Positions 12,481-23,990 of a DNA stretch of 64,000 bases are shown one piece after another. The first letter of the stretch is position 1; each line of letters starts with the position of its first letter. The DNA lies in NCBI GenBank assembly GCA_963693315.1, contig OY856188.1:103976462-104040461 (forward strand), written 5' to 3'. The notes under the pieces are model-generated. The model worked only from the letters and a program-made list of their open reading frames with translations, was not told the DNA's origin and searched no databases. The position numbers were made by a program, and so were the translations under genes. Source of the DNA: Diogma glabrata. Lineage: Eukaryota > Arthropoda > Insecta > Diptera > Cylindrotomidae.

Positions 12481-12971
12481 TTGCCAAAATAGGGAGAACT
12501 TAAGTTCATCACATATAAAATATTTATAAGTTACTTATATCTGGTTTTTTCTTTTCTTTTATTCTTGTATTAAGAAAACGAAACTAACTATTTTGTTATC
12601 GCATAATTGGTCATAGATGCTTGACCTTAAAAACAAATTGACAATCAACTTACGTGGCAAAATGTCTCCCCGGTAATTCTTCCGCCATTCAATATTTGGA
12701 TTTCTTCTATTTCCAGATGTATTCACACATATCCAGACATAAAACACTGAGATTTCTGACACGAATCAATTACCACTTTAGTGTAACAAACTATATAGCA
12801 CCAGAATTTCTTCAATTATTTATATGTATAAACGTCAGCAAAGCAAACAACATCCAACTTTCAGCAACCAAAAATCAATCCCACGTCACGATCGTTGATA
12901 TTGACAACTCACAAATCGAGTAAGATTCACGTTGGAATTATATTAATAAGAGACAGAGACAACAAAAATTT

Positions 12972-12983
12972 TCCTATTTATAG
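12972..12983 (+). promoter_or_regulatory. TATA-like motif in element B
   Basis: TCCTATTTATAG sits about 870 bp before the right end of B, in the same relative region as the better conserved CTATCGGCT-TATTTATAG motif of the copies ending at 275, 18674 and 47451. It could be a promoter for an outward or internal transcript. No start site can be shown. Confidence 0.3.
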
Positions 12984-13904
12984 TAAACCAAAACAGTGTT
13001 ACAATATCATAACTGCAACAAGCTTTTCTGTTAGGACAATTTATCTGGAGAGTTAAGTGTACAAAAAAATTGAGTCTTCGCTGCTATAACCCGAGACACT
13101 TAGTGAGAAATGTATTTAGAAGATTACGTTCTATCAATTTACAACAAATCTTTGTGCGATTTATATTTGCTCTCTAGGAATCAACTACACGACCGTTTTT
13201 TTTTTAGGATGATTACGTACCACGAAGTAGCAAACTACAACGGTTTTACAGTAGAATCTATTTACATAACGGAAAGGAGGATCGATAATAAAAAAAAAAA
13301 AAAACATTAATGTTTCAAAGACAATGTCAAAGCTGATTGTAGAATAATAGTTTTTTTAAATATTGAAACGATTGGACAAATATGCACAGCTGTCTGAGGT
13401 TTTGAAAATTTCGTTGTTTCATTACGGTTTGTGTTTAAAAAAAATTCAAACTCAAGTAGTAAGGCGAGAACAATCGAATGGAAGTATAACGCGCGTCAAT
13501 TTTAGGGTGTTGTAAGATTAAATTTTTATTGTTATACGGATAATAATTAAAGAAAATTATTAATTAATTCAAATTAACCAATATTATGTTATATTAATGA
13601 ATATATAGAATCAGGGTAATTAGTACAATTTTCTTTCTCCCATACGCTTGTCCGGCTATTGAAGATTTAGTTAGATTTTAAGAAAAATAAGGAAACTATG
13701 GGTTAAGGGAACTATACGAAATATGACTATTGATGATGAATGGATGAGAAACTATTACAAGCGGTACAGATTATTATAAGAAACAACAACTAAGGAAACT
13801 GCGACTGTAATACACTATGTTCAGACATTAGTCCAGACTATCCATTACAAGGTTTACTCAATAGGAAGAGCCGAAAGGACGATGTGTTCGATAACTGTAC
13901 CGGA

Positions 13905-14470
13905 AGTGTGTCAAAAAATCGTCAAGTGTGTCAAAACAAGGAAATTTCCATATTTTTTGCTTAAAAACGTTCATTTTAAGTGATTACGAGTAGGAACATT
14001 GAATTTGGAGAAATTTTGATGGTCGGGATTGGTATGTGAGACCAAAATCTAGATTATTGCATTATAAGTTTGTCAAAAAAATGTTGTCAAGTGTGTCAAA
14101 AGAAAGATTATTATTTATTTTTTTACCAATTTAAAAAAAAAAAAATATAATTTATTGTTTGTTTGAAATGAAGTTTTATTATTATTATTGAGAATTATGG
14201 CATTAAAATTTGTCAAAAAAATGTTGTCAAGTGTGTCAAAAGATTTTTATTTAGTTTTTTACCCAATTTTTTGGAAAAAAATAAAATTGATTCTTTGAAA
14301 TGAAATTGTCAAGTGTGTCAAAAGAAAGATTTTTATTTATTTTTTTACACAATTTTTTGGAAAAAAAATAAAATCAATTGTTTGTTTGAAATGAAGTTTT
14401 ATTATTATTATAGAGAATTATGGCATTATAAGTTTGTCAAAAAATAATGTCAAGTGTGTCAAAAAATGAT
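13905..14470. repeat. Tandem array with GTCAAGTGTGTCAAAA cores
   Basis: The core GTCAAGTGTGTCAAAA recurs near 13920, 14087, 14227, 14306 and 14449. It is spaced by AT-rich segments that include TTTGGAAAAAAATAAAAT and GAAATGAAGTTTTATTATTA. The unit length is irregular (about 80-160 bp). No gene is present. Confidence 0.85.
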
Positions 14471-14529
14471 TTCATTTATTTTCAGCCAATATTTTGGAAA
14501 AAAAATGTAGCTGTTTTTATGACGTAAAT

Positions 14530-14830
14530 GTAATTTAAAATGAAATTGGACATGGACATTTTTGAATTTGTTATAGTTTTTGAAATATTTTTGGAATTTT
14601 GAAAAAGTTTGTATTTTTGATTTTGAAATAATTTTTGCAATAGTTTTAGAATTTTGGAAAAAGTTTGAATTTTGTAAGAATTTTTGAAATATTATTGGAA
14701 TTTAGAAAAAATTTAAATATTTGATTTTATTCTAATTTTTGGAATATTTTTAGAATTTTGAAAAAGTTTGATTTTATTTAATTTAACAATATTTTTGGAA
14801 TTTTGATTATAATTTTCCGGCCACGTATTG
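14530..14830. repeat. Short-unit satellite, TTTTGGAATTTTGAAAAAGTTTG type
   Basis: Repeats are diverged, with units near 30-40 bp built from GAAATATTTTTGGAATTT and GAAAAAGTTTG. It directly follows the preceding array. Nothing coding is seen from 13851 to 15110. Confidence 0.7.
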
Positions 14831-15110
14831 ATGTTTCGTGTTAGTTTTGTAATAAATTTTTAAACAGAGATCAAAAATACTTGTACTTCAACAAAGAGTT
14901 ATGTTTGATATACATCGCTGCCCAAAACTAAAAACCATGTCCTTGTAAAAGTTTTTTGCCGAAAACTATATCAAAATCCTTAACCCAGACCGAAGTCTTG
15001 ATATCTCAGAGCTGTGAGATTTCAGCCCCTCCATAATTTTAGTTTATGTTTGTTTTAGTTTTTTGGTTTATTTCACCAAGTTCAATGATTTGGCTTACGA
15101 ACGATACAAT

Positions 15111-15512
15111 TTATGAATTGTAACGGGACATTATGTGAATTTGGCCCGTTACAGACATAATAATCGCAGGTATTTCCCTACAGTAACTATAAAAGTCTAT
15201 TACTGTGTTATTGCTAATAGTCTTTTGTTTTCTTAAAAAAGCTCTTCGATTTATCAATGTTTTCAATACATCTGTCACGTTTGTATCAAGTACAAAATTA
15301 ATAATTATAAATAAAATTTCATTAACTTCAATTTTTTTTTTAAAAAAGGTACCCAAATTTGGATTAATTGCTTTTTTGCATTTACATTTCCAAATCCATC
15401 TAAGTTTGGCATCCTTTTTATTCTCAACTTTCATTTTGAGGTTGCAACATATTGGTGGTGTGCTATTTCGACTTGGAATTAACTCAATTTCTTCTGCAAA
15501 TTCTATGGCCAA
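15111..15512 (-). pseudogene. Merlin-type transposase, N-terminal zinc-ribbon and helix part
   Basis: The frame shows ICCNLKM, later RWIWKCKCKK, then LGTFFKKK and VIDFYSYCREI. That is the N-terminal layout of ISXO2/Merlin transposases: a Cys zinc ribbon, an aromatic-Cys strand, a GTFF turn, then a helical domain ending in a W/FYSxCRE motif. One Cys pair is degraded (CC-x-L-K-M rather than CxxC). The frame stops soon after CREI, so the DDE catalytic domain is absent. Family assignment rests on the motif order. Confidence 0.6.
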
Positions 15513-15928
15513 TTAATTTGTATTTATAATAAGCGGTAAACTGTCTGGTGTATTGAAGTGAATTAATTTGTGGTGTCGTTTCGGATGTACCGAGAACTTT
15601 TGATTTTTATTCATTATACTGAAATATATATATATATCAAAACATGTTAAAATTAAAAATATAAAATTAAGTATTTAAAGTTATAAACTAAGTAATCAAA
15701 GTTAATTGTTTTAAAAATTAATTTTTGCTTTTTATTTAATTGTTATATTAAACAATGTGTTACGAAATTTGGACTTTTAATAAAGAATATAATATTACAC
15801 CGGAAAACTGAATCTATGACAAACACGGATTACACTTGAAAATCTCTTATTTATGAATCACAGAATAATTAAAGAAACTATTATATAGCTAACAGAGAAA
15901 ATATGTTACGGTGCTATGCGCCGTTACA
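15119..15928 (-). mobile_element. Merlin-like remnant with TGTAACGG terminal repeats
   Basis: The left end is TGTAACGGGACATTATG. The right end, complemented, is TGTAACGGCGCATAGCAC. The 0.8 kb between them holds an N-terminal transposase frame on the minus strand. I cannot find a clear 8-bp target duplication, the size expected for Merlin, so the ends are tentative. Both ends also contain an internal inverted echo of the CCGTTACA motif. Confidence 0.4.
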
Positions 15929-16332
15929 AACCAAGATATTATTGAGAGAAAAGAAAACCCAGTGTGATCCTTTACCATGAAAAATCTCCAAATAAAGTTA
16001 TTTAACACATCATATTCAAATAAGACAAGATAACCTAATTCAATTTATCCAAAAAAAAATATATGTAAGTTTTAAAATAAAGATGACCTTCCAGTATGCG
16101 AGTCCAAAAATTTTAATACAATCTCGAATGCACTAATCCCGTGAAAACACCCTACTTCCGTATCTCTACCGTTAAATATTGGTGTATTTTTGAATTAATT
16201 GCCTATCAATCTTAGTTGTACAGTTGCTAACCAATTTTTCTTTTCCTTTCCTTTCCTTTCTTATCCTTGCTTACATTACTTTATTTCTTGAATGTTGTCT
16301 TCTTCCAAAACAGTCATGTGGATCAAATGGTG
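15929..16332. other. AT-rich spacer, no gene seen
   Basis: Contains a short (TTTCC)n-like run near 16238-16260. Nothing else is recognised before element C. Confidence 0.4.
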
Positions 16333-16899
16333 TGTAATGAAGCGCTGGTAAACCAATGAAGTGGCATAGCAGGCCGCACACCTAGCGAGATTTGTAAAGC
16401 CCCAAACTAGCTTCAGTGAGTGGGGTCGAACATAGAAAACCTGCTTCTCCAGCTCAAATATCGGGATTGTGCGCGTAACGCATGATAAAAACGGATAAAA
16501 TAAAGAAACAAGTGAAAGACTGAGACTCTGGCGACCCCCATACGTGAAAAAAAACCGCGATCACCCCGTCCAACCCACCTTCACTCACACATTCTCTTCA
16601 CTCACACGTTCTCGCACCTCATACATTCACACGCTCGCGCACCTCATCCACTCACACATTCATACACTCCCACACACACACATACTTAAAAACATACATC
16701 CGTATACGTACACCCACACATCCATACCCATATATCTATATATACGTATATATATATGAAAATATTCACCCCATGTTTTGGTCCAAATCACACGCTTCCT
16801 ATCCTCCTGCTCGGATTAGCCAAACATCTCCACCAGGCGTACGGTTGATCGACTAATTATTCAATTTACACGGCAACAGTTACTTCCAGCAAACGATTA

Positions 16900-17215
16900 G
16901 AGGTTGGTAGAAGTATACTTATAAAGTTTAATTCCAGTAGCGGATTATATGAGTTGAGATAAATGTTGGCGTAAATATACATAAAATATTTAATTTCAGT
17001 AATGAATCATAAAAGTTGAAATAAATGTTGGGATAATGGTTAATTACAGTAATGGATCATACAAGTTGAAATAAATGTTGGCGTAAATATCCATATAATG
17101 TTTAATTCCAGTAATGGATCATATAAGTTTAAATAAGTGTTGGCGTAAGTATACATATAATATTTAATTCCAGTAATGAATCATACAAGTTGAACTATAT
17201 GTTGGTATGAATGGT
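16900..17215. repeat. Minisatellite inside element C
   Basis: About five units of roughly 60 bp contain TAATTCCAGTAATGGATCAT, AAGTTGAAATAAATGTTGG and CGTAAATATACATATAAT. The array is internally well conserved and unrelated in sequence to the arrays of A and B. Confidence 0.85.
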
Positions 17216-18379
17216 AGATATATACATAAATAAATTTATAGCGTCGTTGAATCCAGTGAATATAGTCACCGGTCGAATAGGTATCAGTAACACTATACAG
17301 CAGTTGTATCCGGTACACGTTGAATGTAATAGGTGACTGGCAGTTAGATAATTTTCAAGGTAATATTGAATAACCCCAAAACAAAATATCATATAGCAGG
17401 CCATATAAAAAGTTCACTCTAAGTTGGTTAACTATTGTCTGCGCTTTATCTGCTCGTTCCAAATAATCTAAGCCACGTTTGGACGATGTACCGTTTGAAT
17501 TCCAAGTACTTCACTTCCAAACAAAAAAAAAATAGACACGATCCCACAATATTACACTTATTCCAACCCACTACAATGGATTAGCTGCGCTTCCATGATG
17601 TAACATATTTCAAACGGATAATTAACACGAAAATGGTCTAATGAGACCGCTGTGACTTATAAACACCAAGACAGTTATATGTAATTTATTTTATTTACAA
17701 TATGGCGGCGGAACCTAATATCTCTTCGAACTCCGTTTTAGCAACACAAAACCGCAATCATTTTCTTTTATTTTGTTTCAATTTTATTTGTTTTATTTGT
17801 GGACATCCAATTTTTTTTAATAACCTATTTTAGTTTGATTGAATCTAATTACGATAACACTAATTCAAATTTTTCTAAGTTTTCTTATCCGTAAACTAAT
17901 TAAGCCAATCTAACCTCACCATCACAAAAAGAACTTTGTCGACATCTAAATTACTTATCTAATATAACCGGCTAAATCAAATAAAGTCTAACTACATTAT
18001 TCTAATTATTTTTTTTTAATTATTACTATAAAATTGGGCTACTTAACCAAATTTTAAAAGTAAATACACTCATCTTTGAGTATTTGGTAGTCACAAAACT
18101 GATTACACTTCAAAAATAAATTTACAATTACAACAATGAACAGAAAATATTTCTTTTTTTTTTGTCTGACGGTTAATGTTGATGAATTATAACAAATTGT
18201 CCTCACACAAAATGATGAAACAAAGAAAATTGGATGATCCCAAGGGAATTGGTATTTTAAATTAGTAGTCTTAACAAAATCCATTCGGCATGTTTTTTTT
18301 CTTTCAATCAACACCGACTGACAGCTACAATTAGCAATCCTCAAATAAGAAAAAAATTAATTAACTAAGAGACAGAAGC

Positions 18380-18402
18380 CCTCTATCGGCTTCTATTTAT
18401 AG
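18380..18402 (+). promoter_or_regulatory. Conserved TATA-like motif in element C
   Basis: CTCTATCGGCTTCTATTTAT followed by AG. The same motif occurs at 145-167 and 47114-47136 at a similar distance from a GCTTCRTAACA terminus. Conservation across otherwise diverged copies suggests function, possibly a promoter. This is inference. Confidence 0.35.
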
Positions 18403-18725
18403 TAAATTAACGGCCGTTTGTGAACAATAACAAAACGACAAGTTGGTTTCTTGGGAACTTTTTTTGTTAATTTTTGTACCCACTAAGGAGTTTGCACACG
18501 TATCAAACTTGGAAAAAAATGATGTAAAAAGATGATTACGAAATGAATGTAAGAAATTGTGTTTGAAAAGGGTAAAAAAAAATAACTTCAAAAGTTCTTG
18601 TTAATATAAATTTAATGCGTGTGAGAAAGTAGTGCTACCCTAAGTTACGGAGATTGGAAAACAGCTTCATAACAGTTGATTGTAGGTTGTAATTCATCCC
18701 ACCAAACGTAATTTTACCAAAAGCA

Positions 18726-18926
18726 TCACGATATATTTTCAAGAACTTTACCGTATGGTCCGGAAATTCTATTATATTTATAAAGAAACCAGTTGTCTTT
18801 TGGGGTTTCCATTTTCAAAGTTTGGACAATTTGGTTTCTGGACTTTGGCCATTTAAACGTTTTGGACTCGCTGTCCAGCCAAGACACTGGGATCACTCCA
18901 GATGTATTTAAAAAAAAAAACAACAT
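18726..18926 (-). pseudogene. Accessory-gene exon fragment (SWL...KWP type)
   Basis: The frame reads VIPVSWLDSES, then FKWPKSRNQI, then NWFLYKYNRISGPYGK. This order (a V-x-SWL turn, a K/YWP motif, then a W-x-LY strand) is familiar from the N-terminus of uncharacterised insect proteins that often carry DUF4806. That link is from memory and weak. It lies just downstream, in minus orientation, of the CACTA-like transposase remnant and may be that element's second gene. There is no start codon or full domain. Confidence 0.35.
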
Positions 18927-19367
18927 AATACATAGTAATATATGTTTATTATAATTTAACTTCTATTAATTTTATTTTTTTTAAATTTTATTTGGTTTAA
19001 TGTTATTCACTCCACCACTTTAATATTTATGTTACCGTTATATATTAATTCACCGTTCGCAGATAATTTTGTCATATGACTGGATGCCATCTAGTGACAT
19101 TTTGTTTTACCAATTTACTGTTGCTAACTTCATTATTGCGATTTGTATTTTTTTAAAGTTTGTGTTGTGCTAAGTCGAAATTTATATCGTCTCTAAGATT
19201 TAATTAAATTTGTTATTATAGTCTTATCTCACTTAAATATTTTTTATCTAAAATAGTCTTATCTCACTTAAAAACATTTGCTAAAGATTTATTAAATACA
19301 GGAATGAATTAATGGTAAAAAACGTTTGTACCCTGTACAAAAATAAGTATTTAGTACAAACAGCTTT
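18927..19367. other. AT-rich spacer
   Basis: Contains a short direct repeat of TAGTCTTATCTCACTTAAA (about 19220-19270). No gene seen. Confidence 0.4.
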
Positions 19368-19880
19368 CTATTTAACATCCATTGCACTAAAAAGCGATGT
19401 TTCAGACCATTTATTTCCAACATTTATTAGTAATTTACGGGAGTCAATTGGATAATTAGGAAAGTTAGTTGAGTTTACCAATGACACTCCCGTCAGAGTT
19501 ATACTTCCGTTACTCAAACAAATATTTTGTAGTCGGATAATAGCATCATTTTTAAAATAACCAAATCTATCGGCTTGATTTTTTAATGACAAAATAAAAT
19601 GTTGATACTGTATTGTATCATAAGAAGGAATATTTATTTTCGCAGAAACTTTTATATTTTTGTCGGTTACAAATGGTTGATTGTAAGCTGCATTTTTAAT
19701 CGGTGAGTGACATGACCTTTGTTCAACAATTCTTCGATACAATTGCTGCAAAGGCTGACCTGATTTTTTCAATTTTTTTTTTAAAATTATATAGAATGCT
19801 TTGAAATGGAAAAGTACTGAAGGAGTCAAAATGTCCAAAAGTTAACACATCATCGGGCAAATGGATCAAATTGTGAGAAT
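19368..19880 (-). pseudogene. CACTA-like transposase, C-terminal part
   Basis: Read from high to low coordinates, it starts NSHNLIHLPDDVLTFGHFDS, then STFPFQ and LKKKLKKSGQPLQQLYRRI. This is the DUF4218-like layout that follows the catalytic domain in EnSpm/CACTA transposases (a His-Leu-x-Asp turn, a YPFE-like motif, then a basic helix). A variable C-terminal domain follows to 19368. One frame change lies between 19838 and 19870. The upstream half sits at 21110-21560, beyond an inserted element. It is inactive. Confidence 0.6.
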
Positions 19881-19882
19881 TA

Positions 19883-21108
19883 CACCCAGAGAAATATTTG
19901 TATGAAACATTCCTATAAGGGATAATCTATGCAATAATTAAGTGTAATTTTCAACCGTGACTAGTCAAGGAATAATAATTACATACTAAGTACTATCTAT
20001 GAAATTTGTACTAAGCATTGATTATTCCTTGTATGAATAAAAAAGTTGTTAGTTTATGTACGGATTGTGCATAGTTTAACCATAACTGTATCGTTAATTT
20101 GAATGAATAGTACCCCGGCAATGAAGGATTTATCCAAAAATTAGAATCATTGAGATCGTTATTAAGTATAGGTTAAACTTATATATACATTAGTTATGGC
20201 ATTTATGTCATGAATTGTGCAATCGAATTCTGTCAATTACGTAAAATTAAATATTTAGTGTGATATATTTATGATCAGTTCATCTATAACTATGTATAAT
20301 ATATGATGGTATATTAAAACACATTAACTTATTCATTATTCTTATTTTATGTATATTTCATTATTTTCCTGATATTTTAAGATTTCCTTATATTATATTA
20401 TGTATTAACAAACAATTATAAATTTAAGGCAATTCTTAATATTAGTAAATTCTAAATATTTAATCCACCTTTAAATGAAGCTCCTTGCCGAAATTAATTC
20501 CAATGAGGTTTTGTTTTAGAAATGTCTCCATGAATTACTCTAATAAATATATAATAATTATTGTGAGGAATAAACTATTTATATTCTTCTAAACTTACCT
20601 TAAAAACTTAGATTTACAATGTATGTACATCACACAATATAAATTTTTACGTGACGTTTTAAGTTTACAGCACCTATGTATGAGGAATCTTGATCAAACA
20701 ATGAATTTATCGAGTAATATTGTAGGTTGAATGTGGTTGATTAATAGAGAGAGGTGAGTTAAAATCACAAAATTCTGTAAACTATGAAAATTTGGAATAA
20801 ATAAAAACATATTAAGTATGAAATATGTATTCGTAGTGATAAATAATGAAATATTTTGACGGATTAACAACAGTAACTTCTTTTTATTTTTCTCTAAAAT
20901 TATTCAAAATAATCAGTGATCATACTTTAATAAACACTTTTTTTAGTGAATATTTCATCCTGACTTAGTAATAAATCGTGCTCATATAGGAATAATGTTG
21001 AAAATTAAGTCTGTATAATCCATTAGAGGAATATTTAATACATAAATAAAAATTGGTGTTTTTATTACTTCAATAAGTATAATTTCTCCAAACCCATTTC
21101 TCTGGGTG
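19883..21108. mobile_element. 1.2 kb TA-flanked TIR element nested in the CACTA-like transposase
   Basis: Left end CACCCAGAGAAAT and right end its exact complement, with TA on both sides (19881-19882, 21109-21110). Removing the element and one TA joins the two halves of the transposase. The interior is AT-rich and non-coding. It contains AAGGAATAAT...ATTATTCCTT stems near 19970-20030 and further TTCCTNTA-type repeats. The 13-bp TIR, TA duplication and small size fit a Tc1/mariner-type MITE. The family is not identified. Confidence 0.8.
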
Positions 21109-21109
21109 T

Positions 21110-21560
21110 ATATATTCGAAATGTTTCTCCATACAATTTAATGCTCTGTTCAACAAAGTATGTATCTTAATAAAGCCCTAGAATATTCATTATTAGTTCT
21201 ACAATCCTGTTCATGGCACAGGATTCTTATCGCACAATGCAAAGCAATAAAATGAACATGATAGTCTTTATGCATATAATCTTCGAGAACAGCTGGTCCA
21301 GAATATAACAAAAATTGCCGAAATTCTGTTGCCTTATATCTGTCGACATATTTTAACTCTCAGGGTTTTCTTGCGAACTCTTTTGGAATCCATTTTGCAA
21401 CCTCGTTTAAATGCTTGGATATTTCTGCAATTTGATATGCTGACAGCTTATACTTGTGAGGTCCTTTTACAAGCGTTGATAAAATTTTTTTGACAGTGCC
21501 AAGACAAACATTATGTAAATAATCTGTACAATTGTTCAGATGAACCGAACACAAATCAAC
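21110..21560 (-). pseudogene. CACTA-like transposase, central part
   Basis: The frame reads CTDYLHNVCLGTVKKIL, then YQIAEISKHLNE and WIPKEFARKP. After a one-base frame change at about 21360 it continues YKATEFRQFLLYSGP and ALHCAIRILCHEQ. The succession DYLH-x-VCLG, P-x-EFARKP, WKATEFR-x-FLLY and LH-x-AIRIL is the hallmark of the transposase family linked to DUF4218 (EnSpm/CACTA-like). The catalytic N-terminus is missing upstream of 21560. Confidence 0.65.
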
Positions 21561-21585
21561 GCTTCAATTCAATTCTTTTCAATTC

Positions 21586-21750
21586 TTTAACAAAAAATAT
21601 AAAAAAACAAAAACGGGAAAAAATTTACGTCCATCAACACCTTTGAACGTATCTTGTTGTGGGACCTTGGTCTTAAAAGGTTTTTATGTGTTATTGTGAC
21701 ACATATTGTAATTCCTACTACACAACACATTTTATTAAAAAAAAAAAAAA
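21586..21750. repeat. Short repeat shared with 45330-46345
   Basis: CGTCCATCAACAYC-TTGAACG at 21630 recurs at 45368. ACATATTGTAATTCCTACTA followed by CACAACACATTTTATT at 21703 recurs at 46304. In the second copy the two blocks are about 900 bp apart instead of about 60, so one copy is deleted or the other carries an insertion. Confidence 0.6.
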
Positions 21751-21779
21751 AAAATAGATATCACTTCTAATTCATCATT

Positions 21780-22320
21780 TATATCATGCAGTGGAAATTT
21801 CTGCAATTTGTTTTTTCTTACATTTTTCACAATTGCTTTTCATTACGCCATTATTTCCGCATCCATAATAAAAATATTTGAATTTGAAGATAGTAAAATA
21901 ATTGGACATACACTCGGAGTTGACTACATATCGTGGATCGGATTAGAAAATTGGGTTTTATAAGTATTTGAAGGTGAATCTGGATTCAAATCTTTCCCGG
22001 TTAAAAAGAGCAACTTGAGTTTCGACTAATTGAGAACGTAGAATTTGATTTGGAATCCCGAAACTGATCACTGGAATGTCGATTTCTTTTTGAACAATCA
22101 TTTAATTCATGACGAGGTAAAAAATTGCTACGGTCTTGTTAATTGTGAGCTTTTCCATCACCTAGCTCATAAAAGAAATCTTCTTGCGTCTGAGAAGTAT
22201 TAGCAAAATTTTCGAACGAATCAAAATCTGAACGTTTCATTTTATCGCGCAATTTTCGTGACATTAAACCGTATAACATATCGATAGTTGTACAGAAACT
22301 TTTAAATCATCTTCAAAAAT
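21780..22320 (-). pseudogene. Retrotransposon gag fragment with decayed zinc knuckle
   Basis: The minus-strand frames read DMLYGLMSRKLRDKMKRSDF, then SQTQEDFFYELGDG. They end YYGCGNNGVMKSNCEKC near 21840, which resembles a Ty3-type CCHC knuckle (usually CYGCG-x4-...C) with the first Cys changed to Tyr. A stop interrupts the frame near 22140. This is a gag-like C-terminal half. No pol is adjacent. Confidence 0.45.
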
Positions 22321-22689
22321 AATATTGTCCCGTTCTTCATTTTAGATTTTTCATTTGTGTGTTATATTTTGTTTGGATGTGTTATTTCAAATGGACAGAG
22401 GACTGTCACATGATGGTACCTCAATCCTACATACATATATATGTTCCAAATACAAATGTTGCTAACGTTTATTAGTATTCACAATAATGAAAACAATATA
22501 ATAGTAGTAATACAAATATTGGTGCTGGTGACGATACTCTAAATATTCAAAACTGATGACCAATATACTAGAGTCAATTATTGCTGTTGATGTTGATGAT
22601 ATACAATGTTGAAGGTTGTTGCTGATGGCCGAAGAGTTTAGCAATAATAACTGTTGATTAAACAATAATTCAGTTCATCAATGATGATA

Positions 22690-23300
<611 letters not shown>

Positions 23301-23845
23301 CCAAGCGATATTATGTTCCAACTAGCTCGAGCCATATTAGTCCGATAGAGAATGTCCATCATTAGCACAAATTAACTGATATGCACGCATTTTGAAAATA
23401 TACAGACAAAAACAATGAAAAAGGGAGACGTTGACGCCATTAGAGTCGAAGAAACCACAACCACATCCACCCCAATAATATATTTTTATCCAGTGGGTTT
23501 TATGATCGATTAAATAGACACCAATATACATTTATTGTTATAAACATATATATTTATTCACTTATAATCTTTTCACTTTTATTAGTAACATCTTTCTGTT
23601 AACTCCTATTTGTTACTAACTTATTTTATTCAAACTGTGTGTTAATATTCAAATTGCTGACTGCGCAGCTTGGTATATGATATTTATTTCATATTATGAA
23701 ATGCTTATTTAGCATTTCATATATTAAAGTAAATATCAAATACAGTAACATGGTCACTACAGGTCACTCACCCTATAGATAGTCCCGATTCCAGCACTTT
23801 CGTCCCTTCTAGCCTAACATTCTCTTAATATCAATCATCTGAATT
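23301..23845. other. AT-rich spacer with a long palindrome
   Basis: 23675-23745 forms an imperfect palindrome (GATATTTATTTCATATTATG / AAATGCTTATTTAGCATTTC / ATATTAAAGTAAATATC). No gene seen. Confidence 0.45.
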
Positions 23846-23990
23846 TGTTGCGCCAATGAAAAGGCGATTTTTGAACTAAATAAGGTAAAATGTGGATAGT
23901 GTAATTAATTTGTTGCGCCACAAAGAAGAAGCGATTGTTGAATTAAATATGGTAAAATAAGTATAATGCCAGTAATTTGTTGCGCCATAA
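23846..23990. repeat. Tandem repeat, AATTTGTTGCGCCA-type units of about 72 bp
   Basis: AATTTGTTGCGCCA appears near 23838, 23907 and 23972, followed each time by an AAG/AGCGATTTTTGAA segment and AATAAGGTAAAAT. Two full units and a partial third are present. Confidence 0.8.

Larger units (their letters stand above)
9363..13850 (+). mobile_element. 4.5 kb non-coding TIR element B (sister of A)
   Basis: The element opens TTGTAATGAAGAGC and closes with the complement of TTGTAATGGATAGTC. The head shares GGCATAGCAGG, GTACGC and GACTCTGGCGACCCCC with A, C and D. The tail from about 13320 shares GGACA-ATATGCACAGCTGT, TTCGTTGTTTCATTACGGTT and ACTGTAATACACT with A. Inside are a poly-T/TA tract, a CA-rich tract, a large minisatellite, and a 188-bp direct duplication. 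GG flanks both ends (9361-9362 and 13851-13852), unlike the TA around A. No transposase or other credible ORF is present. Confidence 0.7.
16333..18674 (+). mobile_element. 2.3 kb non-coding element C of the same superfamily
   Basis: The element opens TGTAATGAAGCGCTGG with the family head (GTGGCATAGCAGG, then GACTCTGGCGACCCCC near 16525). It continues with a CA-rich tract (16580-16730) and a minisatellite (16900-17215). The TATA-like motif lies at 18380-18402 and the end is AACAGCTTCATAACA at 18674. The terminus matches the tails at 275 and 47451 rather than those of A and B, so C links the two groups: same head, different tail. No convincing target duplication and no transposase. Confidence 0.6.

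Noticed and set aside
13905..14470. Regularly spaced GTCAAGTGTGTCAAAA cores as a CRISPR-like array.
   Set aside because: Spacers are repetitive and alike, unit lengths vary, and the context is a eukaryotic genome.
16544..16759. A short frame rich in His/Thr/Ser in element C (and similar ones at 2551 and 9472).
   Set aside because: It translates the CA-rich tract of the repeat family and is not conserved between copies.
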